Positions 8,954 through 16,673 of a stretch of DNA of 64,000 nt are shown piece by piece. The notes beneath the pieces were generated by a model. It saw only the letters and a program-made list of their open reading frames with translations. It searched no databases and was not told the origin of the DNA. Position numbers and translations under genes: made by a program. Origin of the DNA: Spirosoma sp. SC4-14 (GTDB lineage: Bacteria > Bacteroidota > Bacteroidia > Cytophagales > Spirosomataceae); contig NZ_CP147518.1 of NCBI RefSeq assembly GCF_037201965.1, positions 1,797,001 to 1,861,000 of the forward strand. The letters are read 5' to 3'. Position 1 is the stretch's first letter. Each line of letters starts with the position of its first letter.

Positions 8954-10591
8954 ATGGCTCTCCTGAACGCGCTAACCGACGATAATGCTACTGCAGCACT
9001 TCGGCTGTTGCTGAAACAGGCAGGAGCCAGGGTAACACAGGCAACGGTTCGGGAGGCACTGGCAGCGCATCCCGATTTTCCGAGTCTGCTCAGTATGAGC
9101 GATGTGTTGACCGACTGGCAGATCGATAACACGGCCTTGCAACTCAATACGGTCGAGCAATTGCGTGAGCTTCCATTTCCGCTGATCGCCCATCTTCATA
9201 AACAAGGTGGCTGGTATGTGTTGGTAACCGCTCTGCAAGGCAACACCATTAGGTATACCGACCCGACGGACGGGCGCATAGTGGAACCGGTTGCTGATTT
9301 TGAGCAAAAATGGTCGGGTGTCGTGCTGGTGGCGGAGGCAGATGAATCGGCTGGTGAGGTGGATTATGCCCCGAAGCGCCAACAGGAAGTTCTCAACAAT
9401 CTGCGAGGGCCTTTTGTGCTAGTTGGAATACTGCTGGTGCTACTGGCCGCTATGCTGAATGTTGCCCATATATTGGCCGCTGCGGACTGGCTCCTGCTAG
9501 CTACCAAAACGGTTGGACTTGTGCTCAGTGGCTTGCTGGTTACTAAGCAATTGGGTAGTAAAAACGCCCTTGCCGACCGCCTGTGCCGGATCGGTACTAA
9601 AACCAATTGTGATAGTGTACTGAACTCACCAGCCGCCAAATTCTGGGGCTGGTTAAGCTGGGCTGACATTGGACTGCTTTATTTTGCGGGTGGGTTTTGC
9701 GCTGTTTTAGCGCTGAATATGGCCCCGTCTGTTCGCTTGCTTTTATACGGGCTGGCGTTGCTGGCTTTGCCCTACACGGTATTCTCGGTTTATTATCAGG
9801 CGCGTGTGCTGAGGCAATGGTGCCTGTTATGCCTGGGTGTGCAGACTGTTTTGTTGGCAGAAGGCACTATGGCCATACTGCACGCTGGCATACTGCCCGT
9901 TGAGGTAAAGGCGTATTGTATACTCGGCGTTGCTTTTCTGGTTCCTGCGCTTGCGTGGGTGCTGCTAAAGCCGCTGTTAGCCAATCATCCTCAAAGCCGT
10001 CGTGAACACGACGAACTACTACGGTTGAAGCGCAACCCCGATTTGTTTCAGGCATTGCTAACGCAACAGCCGACAATGCCACCTGTTTCCGACTATTTGC
10101 ATCCCATTCTGCTTGGAAACCCCGATGCTGGCCATACCATCACGATGGTAACAAATCCCTATTGCGGACCCTGCGCCCGAACACATAAAGAACTGGAAGC
10201 ACTGCTTAACCGCAACGATGATGTTAACGCCAGGATCATGTTTACCTGCGATGGCGCAGAGGGACCGGCAACGCAGGTAGCCATACAGGTAATGGCATTG
10301 GGCCAACACGGAAAAGCGGCCTTAGCATTAAGAGACTGGTATGAGTCGGCAGAAAAAAATGTGGATACCTGGATCAAAAAATATCCGGTGAATGCTGATG
10401 GTACCGATTGGCATTCGATGGCTGAGCGGCATACGAATTGGTGCCGACTGGCTAACATTCAGATAACGCCTACCCTATTTATTGATGGCTACCGATTGCC
10501 TGAACTGTATCGGTTAAGTGATCTACGGTGGTTGGTGAATTATTTACCTGCAATGAATTTAAGGTTGGATTTAGCTAAATCAAGTGTTTAA
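8954..10591 (+). CDS. C39-like / vitamin K epoxide reductase / thioredoxin fusion protein
   Basis: Membrane disulfide-generating enzyme, probably oxidising cysteines of exported peptides. Domains in order: an N-terminal C39-like fold (about residues 1-125), then a VKOR domain with four or five membrane segments (about 145-330), then a DsbA/thioredoxin domain (about 385-545). In the VKOR part the loop cysteines are CRIGTKTNC (about 210-218) and the quinone-reactive pair is CLLC (about 290). The thioredoxin part has CGPC near residue 404. The C39-like part lacks both the catalytic Cys and the catalytic His (GGWYVLVT where peptidases have HFVVV), so it should bind leaders rather than cut them. 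The first precursor peptide starts 18 bases after its stop. ATG 8954 is chosen over TTG 8930, which overlaps a promoter-like box. Confidence 0.9.
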   Translation: MALLNALTDDNATAALRLLLKQAGARVTQATVREALAAHPDFPSLLSMSDVLTDWQIDNTALQLNTVEQLRELPFPLIAHLHKQGGWYVLVTALQGNTIRYTDPTDGRIVEPVADFEQKWSGVVLVAEADESAGEVDYAPKRQQEVLNNLRGPFVLVGILLVLLAAMLNVAHILAAADWLLLATKTVGLVLSGLLVTKQLGSKNALADRLCRIGTKTNCDSVLNSPAAKFWGWLSWADIGLLYFAGGFCAVLALNMAPSVRLLLYGLALLALPYTVFSVYYQARVLRQWCLLCLGVQTVLLAEGTMAILHAGILPVEVKAYCILGVAFLVPALAWVLLKPLLANHPQSRREHDELLRLKRNPDLFQALLTQQPTMPPVSDYLHPILLGNPDAGHTITMVTNPYCGPCARTHKELEALLNRNDDVNARIMFTCDGAEGPATQVAIQVMALGQHGKAALALRDWYESAEKNVDTWIKKYPVNADGTDWHSMAERHTNWCRLANIQITPTLFIDGYRLPELYRLSDLRWLVNYLPAMNLRLDLAKSSV

Positions 10592-10609
10592 CTTTAATTA
10601 GTTTTAATT

Positions 10610-10870
10610 ATGAAAAAAGTACTGGCTAATTTCTCAGAAGGAATACTTTCTAGAGATCAAATGAAAAAAGTACAAGGTGGTACACCTTCTTTGACAGGAG
10701 GAGGTGATACTGGAGGCACAGGGGGAAGTACTCTTAGAAAATATACTTGTTCATGTACACAGGGAGCAGGTACATGGTATTACCCTAAAGGTCAACCAAG
10801 TTTAATCCAGGTTTCTAACGATATTGCAAAATATTGTAATGGTGCTGGAGGTTCTTGTGCTTATCAGTAA
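10610..10870 (+). CDS. Double-glycine-leader precursor peptide 1
   Basis: Precursor of a secreted peptide, 86 residues. The leader MKKVLANFSEGILSRDQMKK ends in VQGG (Gly23-Gly24) and fits the Bacteroidota GG-leader pattern (F-x-x-x-x-LS-x-x-QMK-x-V-x-GG). The C39 peptidase of the exporter encoded downstream should cut after Gly24. The 62-residue core begins with a Gly/Thr/Ser-rich stretch, then carries four cysteines (47, 49, 76, 83) and ends SCAYQ. The even cysteine number, with a VKOR/thioredoxin enzyme directly upstream, points to two disulfide bonds. No lanthipeptide or sactipeptide enzyme is nearby. Activity is unknown: a bacteriocin, signal or surface peptide are all possible. A strong hairpin follows 6 bases after the stop. 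Confidence 0.85.
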   Translation: MKKVLANFSEGILSRDQMKKVQGGTPSLTGGGDTGGTGGSTLRKYTCSCTQGAGTWYYPKGQPSLIQVSNDIAKYCNGAGGSCAYQ

Positions 10871-10876
10871 TAAAAT

Positions 10877-10920
10877 ATAAATAGTTTGAGATAGCTTTTT
10901 GGTTGTCTCAAACTATTTAT
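10877..10920 (+). terminator. Long hairpin directly after precursor peptide 1
   Basis: ATAAATAGTTTGAGA (10877-10891) pairs perfectly with TCTCAAACTATTTAT (10906-10920), a 15-bp stem with a 14-nt loop. No clear U-tract follows on the + strand, so it may be a partial terminator or an RNA-stabilising structure that sets the precursor-to-downstream ratio. Confidence 0.65.
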
Positions 10921-11012
10921 AAAAGAACAAGGAGCCTTAGTTGTAAGATATTGTAGGTTTGTGAGAATTTCTGAATAATTATTTGTAATATTTAATTAAG
11001 ATTTGTTTGACT

Positions 11013-12437
11013 ATGCGACTTTTTTTTTATTTGATCCTCTTAAATATGCTGCTATTTAAGACAGCATTTGCTCGCGTTTTAATAAAAGGAAATGTCAAGA
11101 ATAGCAATAATAGTGAATTGTACTGCTATAAGCCCTTTAAAAACTTCGGCAATAATGAATTCTATTCTATAATAAAAATAGATAGCTTGGGGCAATTTAT
11201 GGTTGATTTTGAAGTGGATAATCCCTCATTTGTTAAAATGGTACTTAGCCAGCAGGCAATATTTTTATTAGTAGAACCAAATGACACGCTTCGTATTTCC
11301 ATCAACGATAAAAATGATGTAGCTCACAATTGGTTGGAGATAGAAGGCGTAAATTCCAAAGGTAATGAATACTTTAACGAAATTTACAATAAAATTCCAA
11401 TAGAAAAGTTCTATAATATTAGGAATTTGTTTGAAATGCATAGTACGGATAGGCCTGACTCTTTAATGGAATATGTTAAAAAAGATATGCAATTTCAGGT
11501 GAATTGGCTTGATTCTTTATATGAAAATAATTTGATTACAAAAGTATATGCCGATTATATGAAAGTAGGTATACACAGTGTGCTTGCTTCGGAAGTAGGT
11601 AAAATGTGCGACTATTTTTTTCGAGAAGGTAATAAAAGTAGTAAAATAAAATCTGATTTATTTAGATTGGTAGATCCTTTAAATCCTAAATTGTATTCTT
11701 GTACTATAGGACATCCATATTATGATACTTATTTTGAAGAGCTATACAAAACTCAAAAAGCTAAAATAGATACATCTGAAATAATTATTGATGAAGTTTC
11801 TTATATATCATTAGCACCTGAAAAGTTAAAAGATTACTTATGGGGGAGGGCATTGGCTATATATATGGATTTAGGTCCTGAGATGTATGACTATTGTGAA
11901 CTGTTTAATAAATACAAAAAATATTATAATCATGATGAATTAGTTTTTTTTATTGAGAAAGATAATCCGTGCATTAAAAAAGAATTAAGTAATAGATTTA
12001 AGATAATAAAAGACGAGGGGGTAAGCTTGGATAAGTTAATAAAAGAGAACTTTAACAAGCAAAGACTATACATTGACTTATGGGCGACTTGGTGTTTACC
12101 ATGTAAAAAAGAATTTAAGTATTATAATGACGATTTCTATAGATTTATGAGTTCTTACAATGTTAAGCTTTTGTATATTAGTATTGATGATAAATCTAAA
12201 GAAGATGAATGGATTAAGCAGGTAAAAAGCTTATCTTTAATTGGTAGCCATGTTCGTGCAGATGCACTCCTGAAAAGCTCTATAAAAAAGATGATCTATA
12301 AAAATTTAACAGTTTCTATTCCAAGATATATTTTAATAGATGAGAATGGGAAAATAATTGTAGATAATGCAAAAAGGCCATCTGATACTGCTCTGAAAAG
12401 AGAAATTCATCGATTATTTTCAAGTAATAATAAATGA
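11013..12437 (+). CDS. TlpA-like thiol-disulfide oxidoreductase with long N-terminal domain
   Basis: Exported redox protein of 474 residues. A signal peptide (MRLFFYLILLNMLLFKTAFA) is followed by a DUF4369-like beta domain (VLIKGNVKNSNNSELYCYKP), a helical middle, and a C-terminal TlpA/thioredoxin domain from about residue 345. The active site WCLPC sits near residue 363 in YIDLWATWCLPCKKEF. The cis-Pro region is represented by SIPRYILID. It probably keeps or corrects disulfides of exported peptides in the periplasm. It is markedly AT-rich compared with the flanking VKOR and ABC genes. ATG 11013 is preferred over TTG 11007. A short reading frame overlaps its TGA stop (ATGA at 12434) and is cut off before the insertion sequence that follows. 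Confidence 0.85.
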   Translation: MRLFFYLILLNMLLFKTAFARVLIKGNVKNSNNSELYCYKPFKNFGNNEFYSIIKIDSLGQFMVDFEVDNPSFVKMVLSQQAIFLLVEPNDTLRISINDKNDVAHNWLEIEGVNSKGNEYFNEIYNKIPIEKFYNIRNLFEMHSTDRPDSLMEYVKKDMQFQVNWLDSLYENNLITKVYADYMKVGIHSVLASEVGKMCDYFFREGNKSSKIKSDLFRLVDPLNPKLYSCTIGHPYYDTYFEELYKTQKAKIDTSEIIIDEVSYISLAPEKLKDYLWGRALAIYMDLGPEMYDYCELFNKYKKYYNHDELVFFIEKDNPCIKKELSNRFKIIKDEGVSLDKLIKENFNKQRLYIDLWATWCLPCKKEFKYYNDDFYRFMSSYNVKLLYISIDDKSKEDEWIKQVKSLSLIGSHVRADALLKSSIKKMIYKNLTVSIPRYILIDENGKIIVDNAKRPSDTALKREIHRLFSSNNK

Positions 12438-12535
12438 AAATTTGCAATAAATTATATTTATATTTTTTTACTATGTAAAACTCAATCAAATGAATTGCGA
12501 GTAATTCAAAACTTCGCCTTCTTTACCTATCTTTA

Positions 12536-13413
12536 GAGTGCGTTGGGGAATTACATTTGGTAAAACGTCTCGATTCGTTGTAACATGATCTGACTATTGG
12601 CCAGATAGAGCCAACTGACCGAAGAAGATACTGTATGCTCATAATCCTTAGCGATCCGCCGGAAATAATTCGTCCAGGCAATGCTGCGCTCCACCACCCA
12701 GCGTTTGGCTACCGGCACAAAACCACGCGCTGATTCAGGCCGGGAGGCTTTTTCAAACCGGGACGCCGGAGCGTTCGATACTCCACTTAGCCAGCTCACG
12801 CCCAAACACTCCATTGTACGCTTGGTCGCCAAAAATCTTTTCCAGCCGGTCGCCTGCACGCCAAAGTATCGATTCAATAAGTTGTTTAGCGAGTGGGCCA
12901 TCGGCTTGATTGGCCGCATCTACATCCGCCACCCAGAGTCGGCCTTGAGTATCAACGACGAAAGTTCGTTTGCGCCCATTAACGCGTTTGTGTGGGTCGG
13001 TACCGCGGTAGCTGTCAATCATTGGTGATAGCTTAACCGATTGTGAATCAATACATAACGCCGAGGGGTAGGCTTCTCGATTGGCGTTGACTCGATCCAG
13101 TTGGTTTAAGGCCGCATTCATTTGCTCGAAGGTGCCCTTAGCCTTCCACTGCTCAAAGTAATAGTAAACAGCTTGCCAATGGGGCCAGTCAGGGGGCAGA
13201 TTTCGCCACTGACATCCTGTACGGAGCAGCCATAAAATCGCATCTACCATTTGTCGAAGATCATGTTTACGCTTGCGCTGAAGATCAAAAAAAGGCGATA
13301 TTGTTGCCCACTGGTAGTCGGTCAGTGGTTGCCACTGAGAAGTCATACATTTGTTTCTTGGTCGATACAAAGTTGACTCGACTACCAGCCTTTCTCAATT
13401 CCCCAACAACTTC
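12536..13413 (-). mobile_element. IS5-family insertion sequence nested in the ISKra4 element
   Basis: 878 bp. Terminal inverted repeats GAGTGCGTTGGGGAATT (12536-12552) and GAAGTTGTTGGGGAATT (reverse complement of 13397-13413) match at 13 of 17 positions. A direct repeat TTA is present on both sides (12533-12535 and 13414-13416). A 3-bp TNA duplication is known for some IS5-family groups. It carries one transposase gene split over two frames. Confidence 0.82.
12551..13346 (-). CDS. IS5-family transposase, split into two frames
   Basis: DDE transposase of the nested IS. The first frame (13346 to 12753) starts at ATG 13346 and has the DUF4096-type N-terminus (LTDYQWATISPFF) and two of the catalytic acids (CIDSQSV and FGDQAYNG). 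It then stops at a TGA in the context GTT-TGA. The remainder continues in a +1 frame (ending at 12551) with the RRWVVE-like motif (AKRWVVERSIAW) that provides the catalytic Glu. Dropping one T at GTTTGAAA restores a single protein. Two-frame transposases with programmed shifting exist in this family, so this may be functional frameshifting or simple decay. Confidence 0.82.
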
Positions 13414-13443
13414 TTAAAGTAGACCCTATTTTTCTCCATCCTA

Positions 13444-14608
13444 ATGACTAAAGCGGAGTACCTAGCCCTGGCCGAATCCCGTTTCGATGCCTTAACCCAA
13501 CTGCAAAAGCAGACCGATTTTTACCAATATGAAAAAGAATTTGACCAAATCTGGACCGACTTAGGCCGGGCTGTTTTGGAGCAAACCATCGGGCCAGTGC
13601 CCAAGGACAACCGAAAAAAACATTGTCCGTAGTCGATATGGAAAACTCCAAATAGCTACCAGCCATACCTTTAGCTTACCCACTCAGGGTGCCCGAACCA
13701 GCCCTTACTTACAAGATAAACTCGCCTTGCTGGGCTGCCTGACGGTCTATAAGCAAGTGCCTGAGTTGGTCGAAAAGCTGTTGGGTATTGCAGTTAATCA
13801 AGCCCAAGTGTATCGGATCTGCCAGACTTTAGCCCACGCTTTGCCAGAGAGCCAACTTCATGCCCCTTTCGTGGCGTTGAAACACCAGCAGAACCAACCT
13901 GAATCAGTGATCTATGGTATGGTTGACGGAAGTATGCTGTTTACTGATTTGGGCTGGCAGGAAACCAAACTAGGCCGTGTTTTTGTGGCTCAGGCTCAGA
14001 AAAAGACGGGTATGTGTGCTCCGATCGACTCTTCGGAGTATGTTGCTCATCGAGGGCATTATGGCGGATTTACCCCTGCCTTTGAACAACTGCTGCCGCC
14101 CTTGAGTCGGGCTCGAAAAGTGTTCGTAACCGACGGGGCGGAGTGGATAGGTAACTGGTTATCGGCTACTTATCCTGATGCAACTCATATTCTGGACTAT
14201 TATCATGTAGTTGAAAAACTAGCTCTGGCCGCTAAAGGCTTGCCTTGGGCCCAAAACTGGCTCACTATTCAACAGGGCTATTTATTGAATAATCAGAGCC
14301 AGGAAGTAGAAAAAAGTGTAGCCAAACTGGTTCATTTGTCGGTTGATGAACGGAACCGGGTGGTGGGTTACTTGCTCACTAACCGGCATCGGATGCGGTA
14401 TGGAGACTACCGAAAGCAAGGCCTTTTGATTGGTAGCGGCCCTATTGAAGCGGCTCACCGGACGGTGCTACAGGTACGCATGAAACGGTCGGGGCAACGA
14501 TGGGTGAACGTGGGCTGTGACAATATGCTGCGGCTACGTGTAGCCTATAAAAGTAGCAAGTTTGATCAGGTCACCGACCTCCTAAAAACTGCTCAAACGA
14601 AGTTTTGA
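13444..14608 (+). CDS. ISKra4-family transposase, split by a frameshift at an A7 run
   Basis: Transposase of the outer IS. The first frame (13444-13632) gives 62 residues ending in DNRKKHCP. The rest runs in the +1 frame from about 13615 to 14608, with the ISKra4 hallmarks: YGMVDGSM (Asp), VFVTDGAEWIGNW (Asp) and IGSGPIEAAHRTV (Glu), the DDE set. Removing one A from the run of seven at about 13614-13620 would give an unbroken protein through NRKNIVRSRYGK. Slippage at A7 could make the full protein, or the copy may be dead. The C-terminal TVLQVRMKRSGQRW is typical of the family. Confidence 0.85.
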
Positions 14609-14627
14609 ATTACACCCTTTTAAAACA

Positions 14628-15284
14628 ATGAAAGTTTTTTTGTTTCTGTTGTTTTTTTCTATTGATGCATTAGCTAATAATTTTTATTCTATATCAGGTA
14701 GACTTGATGATAGAAGTATAAGGTTTTTGTATTTATATAAATTTGAGAATTTGTTTAGTCGAAAACTGGTTTATAGAATACCTGTTATTGATGGTAATTT
14801 TTATTATGCAGCTAGTTTAGAAGAGACGGATGCATATCAGCTACAAAATCCCGCTAATAAATATACTATTATATTTGTATGGGATAATAATATAATTTTT
14901 GATATTAACGCAGAAAGTTTTACAGATTCGGTAGTTAAGAATTCTTCATTAACTAAAGAGTTGAGATCATTCGATAGTACTAGAATAGCTCAATTTATTG
15001 AACCTGTAAGGCGATTAGATACATTGCTTACTTTAATAGATTCAAGAAACTATTATTATATTCAATTAAAAAATAAGCGCGATAGTACTTTTAATGCATG
15101 TCAAAAAGGTTATGCCTTGTATGGAGTTAATTATATTAAGAACCATCCAGATTCTTTTATTAGTCTGCTACAAATAACATACTGTGCTACTGTTTTTGTG
15201 TCAGATGAAGATCGGAAATTAATACAGTCTTTATCAGAAAGGTTAAGAAAGCATAGCAGGGCTAGGAAAGTATTGGGAGGATGA
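14628..15284 (+). CDS. DUF4369-like exported protein lacking the thioredoxin domain
   Basis: 218 residues with a signal peptide (MKVFLFLLFFSIDALAN) and an N-terminal DUF4369-like beta domain (FYSISGRLDDRSIRFLYLYK). The helical segment usual in Bacteroidota TlpA-type proteins follows (HPDSFISLLQITYC). In full-length family members a redoxin domain with WCxxC then follows; here the chain stops at ARKVLGG. It is probably a truncated relative of the 11013 gene or a stand-alone version of its first half. No redox CxxC motif is present. Strongly AT-rich. It starts 14 bases after the ISKra4 right end, so its promoter may be supplied or disrupted by the IS. Confidence 0.65.
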   Translation: MKVFLFLLFFSIDALANNFYSISGRLDDRSIRFLYLYKFENLFSRKLVYRIPVIDGNFYYAASLEETDAYQLQNPANKYTIIFVWDNNIIFDINAESFTDSVVKNSSLTKELRSFDSTRIAQFIEPVRRLDTLLTLIDSRNYYYIQLKNKRDSTFNACQKGYALYGVNYIKNHPDSFISLLQITYCATVFVSDEDRKLIQSLSERLRKHSRARKVLGG

Positions 15285-15460
15285 TGTACTTAGCATATTA
15301 TAGGCGTTTTCTATATATACTGTGTTTTGTAATAATAATACTATCTTTTTATTATACTCAACTTGGCTAAATGGATTATGGTCTTACCTGTTTGTGTATG
15401 ATAGTGAGGTATTACAGATGCTTGTATATGGCGTAGTTATTGGTATATAGTTAGAAATTT

Positions 15461-15739
15461 TTGAAATATATCTTAATGCAATTTGCCGACAATCTGCTTT
15501 CAAAAGAACAGATGAAAGTAATTAAGGGAGGAGATAGTTACGGTGGGATATACGACGGAAACAGAGGCCCTGGATGTCCACCAGCAGGTACCAGAGTATT
15601 TTTTCTGACAGTAATTATTGTGGTACTTTTCAGTATGGTTTCAATGCTGAAGGGGCATCAGATTGTAATCGAACAATACTTTCTGCTTATCCACAACCTT
15701 GTGGATGGGCTTAATGAGTATTTGAAATTGAGAAAATAA
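15461..15739 (+). CDS. Double-glycine-leader precursor peptide 2, core apparently frameshifted
   Basis: The leader from TTG 15461 (MKYILMQFADNLLSKEQMKV, then IKGG) has the same 24-residue length and pattern as precursor 1, which supports the TTG start; ATG 15476 would shorten it. After Gly-Gly the chain reads DSYGGIYDGNRGPGCPPAGT and then turns into a hydrophobic, low-similarity tail ending LKLRK. In the -1 frame the bases 15589-15714 instead encode YQSIFSDSNYCGTFQYG and onward to PCGWA and a TAA stop. That tail looks like a genuine core with three cysteines and a Cys-x-aromatic-x end like precursor 1. Joined, the core would hold four cysteines. The gene is probably frameshifted by one base between about 15575 and 15590. 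Confidence 0.72.
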   Translation: MKYILMQFADNLLSKEQMKVIKGGDSYGGIYDGNRGPGCPPAGTRVFFLTVIIVVLFSMVSMLKGHQIVIEQYFLLIHNLVDGLNEYLKLRK

Positions 15740-15784
15740 ATATAGCCTCTAATCCTAGTGTTTTAAAATCAGAAAAAGGTCATT

Positions 15785-15828
15785 ATAGTCATGATATTCT
15801 AGTATTGTAAATACAATATCATGACTAT
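15785..15828 (+). terminator. Long hairpin after precursor peptide 2
   Basis: ATAGTCATGATATT (15785-15798) pairs perfectly with AATATCATGACTAT (15815-15828), a 14-bp stem with a 16-nt loop. It mirrors the 15-bp hairpin after precursor 1. No U-tract follows, so processing or attenuation is as likely as full termination. Confidence 0.6.
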
Positions 15829-15896
15829 TGATCCACGTAGATTTTATAAAAAAAACTTTTATAATATATTTCAGAATGATACTAAATCTTGAAAAG

Positions 15897-16430
15897 ATGT
15901 TATATGAACGCTTTGTCTTCCTTATTTTATTTATTCTTCAAGCTACGCTTATAATGGCTCAGGGTTCTTTATTATCTAAGCCTAAAGAAATGGTTCTAAA
16001 GTTAGATACGGATTTTCGATATACATTAAAAGATAGGACAGATTTCTATGTAATAGATGGGATATTGCTTTCAGATAATGAAAGTATACCATCGACTTTA
16101 ATTATTGATCGTACCTGGAAAGTAAAAGATTCTACTCTATTAAAAGATTTAAAAATTGATTATTATACTAAATCTTATACTTTTTATTTCTCATCTGTTA
16201 CACCTTTTCATAAATATGTATATAATCTAACAGATATGCCTGTTAGATTAAAGGATCTTAATGTACCTATCAGAATAGGAGGGCATTTAATAAAGCCAAA
16301 CGAATATGAAACGTTTAGCCAAATTGATAATGCCACAATAGTAAGGACTAAATACATACCCAATAACCAATTGAAAAATCATCAAAATTTGATATATGGT
16401 TTAATAGATGTTTATCTAAAAAGGAAATAG
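15897..16430 (+). CDS. Exported protein of unknown function
   Basis: I do not recognise a family. ATG 15897 gives MLYERFVFLILFILQATLIM followed by AQG, a good signal peptide; ATG 15876 adds seven residues before it. The mature part (about 155 residues) is rich in Lys, Asp and Ile, with alternating hydrophobic residues suggesting a beta-rich fold. It has no Cys and no other membrane segment. AT-rich like the flanking precursor genes. It lies between precursor 2 and the CarboxypepD_reg/plug protein in the same direction, so it may be an accessory or immunity-type protein of the peptide locus. That is position-based inference. Confidence 0.6.
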   Translation: MLYERFVFLILFILQATLIMAQGSLLSKPKEMVLKLDTDFRYTLKDRTDFYVIDGILLSDNESIPSTLIIDRTWKVKDSTLLKDLKIDYYTKSYTFYFSSVTPFHKYVYNLTDMPVRLKDLNVPIRIGGHLIKPNEYETFSQIDNATIVRTKYIPNNQLKNHQNLIYGLIDVYLKRK

Positions 16431-16673
16431 TTATTGTATTCTTGTAGGTAACTTAAGGTAGGGTAAATATATCATTAACTTACAGCATTTTTTATATATA
16501 AATAATTGTGTAGATGAGAAATTTATTTTTTTTGTTATTTTCTGCAAGGTTAGGTTAGCTACAGAAGGATACAAAAGGGAAGAAAAAGAGACATGCACTG
16601 GAAATGCGAATTCAAGGGTGTATTAGTTGTGAGTTTTGGTGTGAAAATGTACTGGTCATACAAGTTTTAGAAA

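Larger units (their letters stand above)
12501..14613. mobile_element. ISKra4-family insertion sequence, interrupted by an IS5-family element
   Basis: Perfect 16-bp terminal inverted repeats bound the element: GTAATTCAAAACTTCG at 12501-12516 and its reverse complement at 14598-14613. The transposase gene lies at the right (13444-14608). The left non-coding part is split by an IS5-family element flanked by a TTA duplication. No clear target duplication flanks the outer element (tgaattgcga left, acccttttaa right). Its right end lies 14 bases before the start of the DUF4369 gene, so it separates two thiol-oxidoreductase-like genes of the peptide locus. Confidence 0.85.

Noticed and set aside
10610..15739. 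Lanthipeptide or sactipeptide cluster
   Set aside because: No LanB, LanC, LanM, radical-SAM or YcaO-like gene is present between 8.3 and 24.5 kb.
16593..16670. 25-residue frame just before the plug protein
   Set aside because: Too short, no leader pattern or ribosome-binding context; no Gly-Gly motif as in the real precursors.
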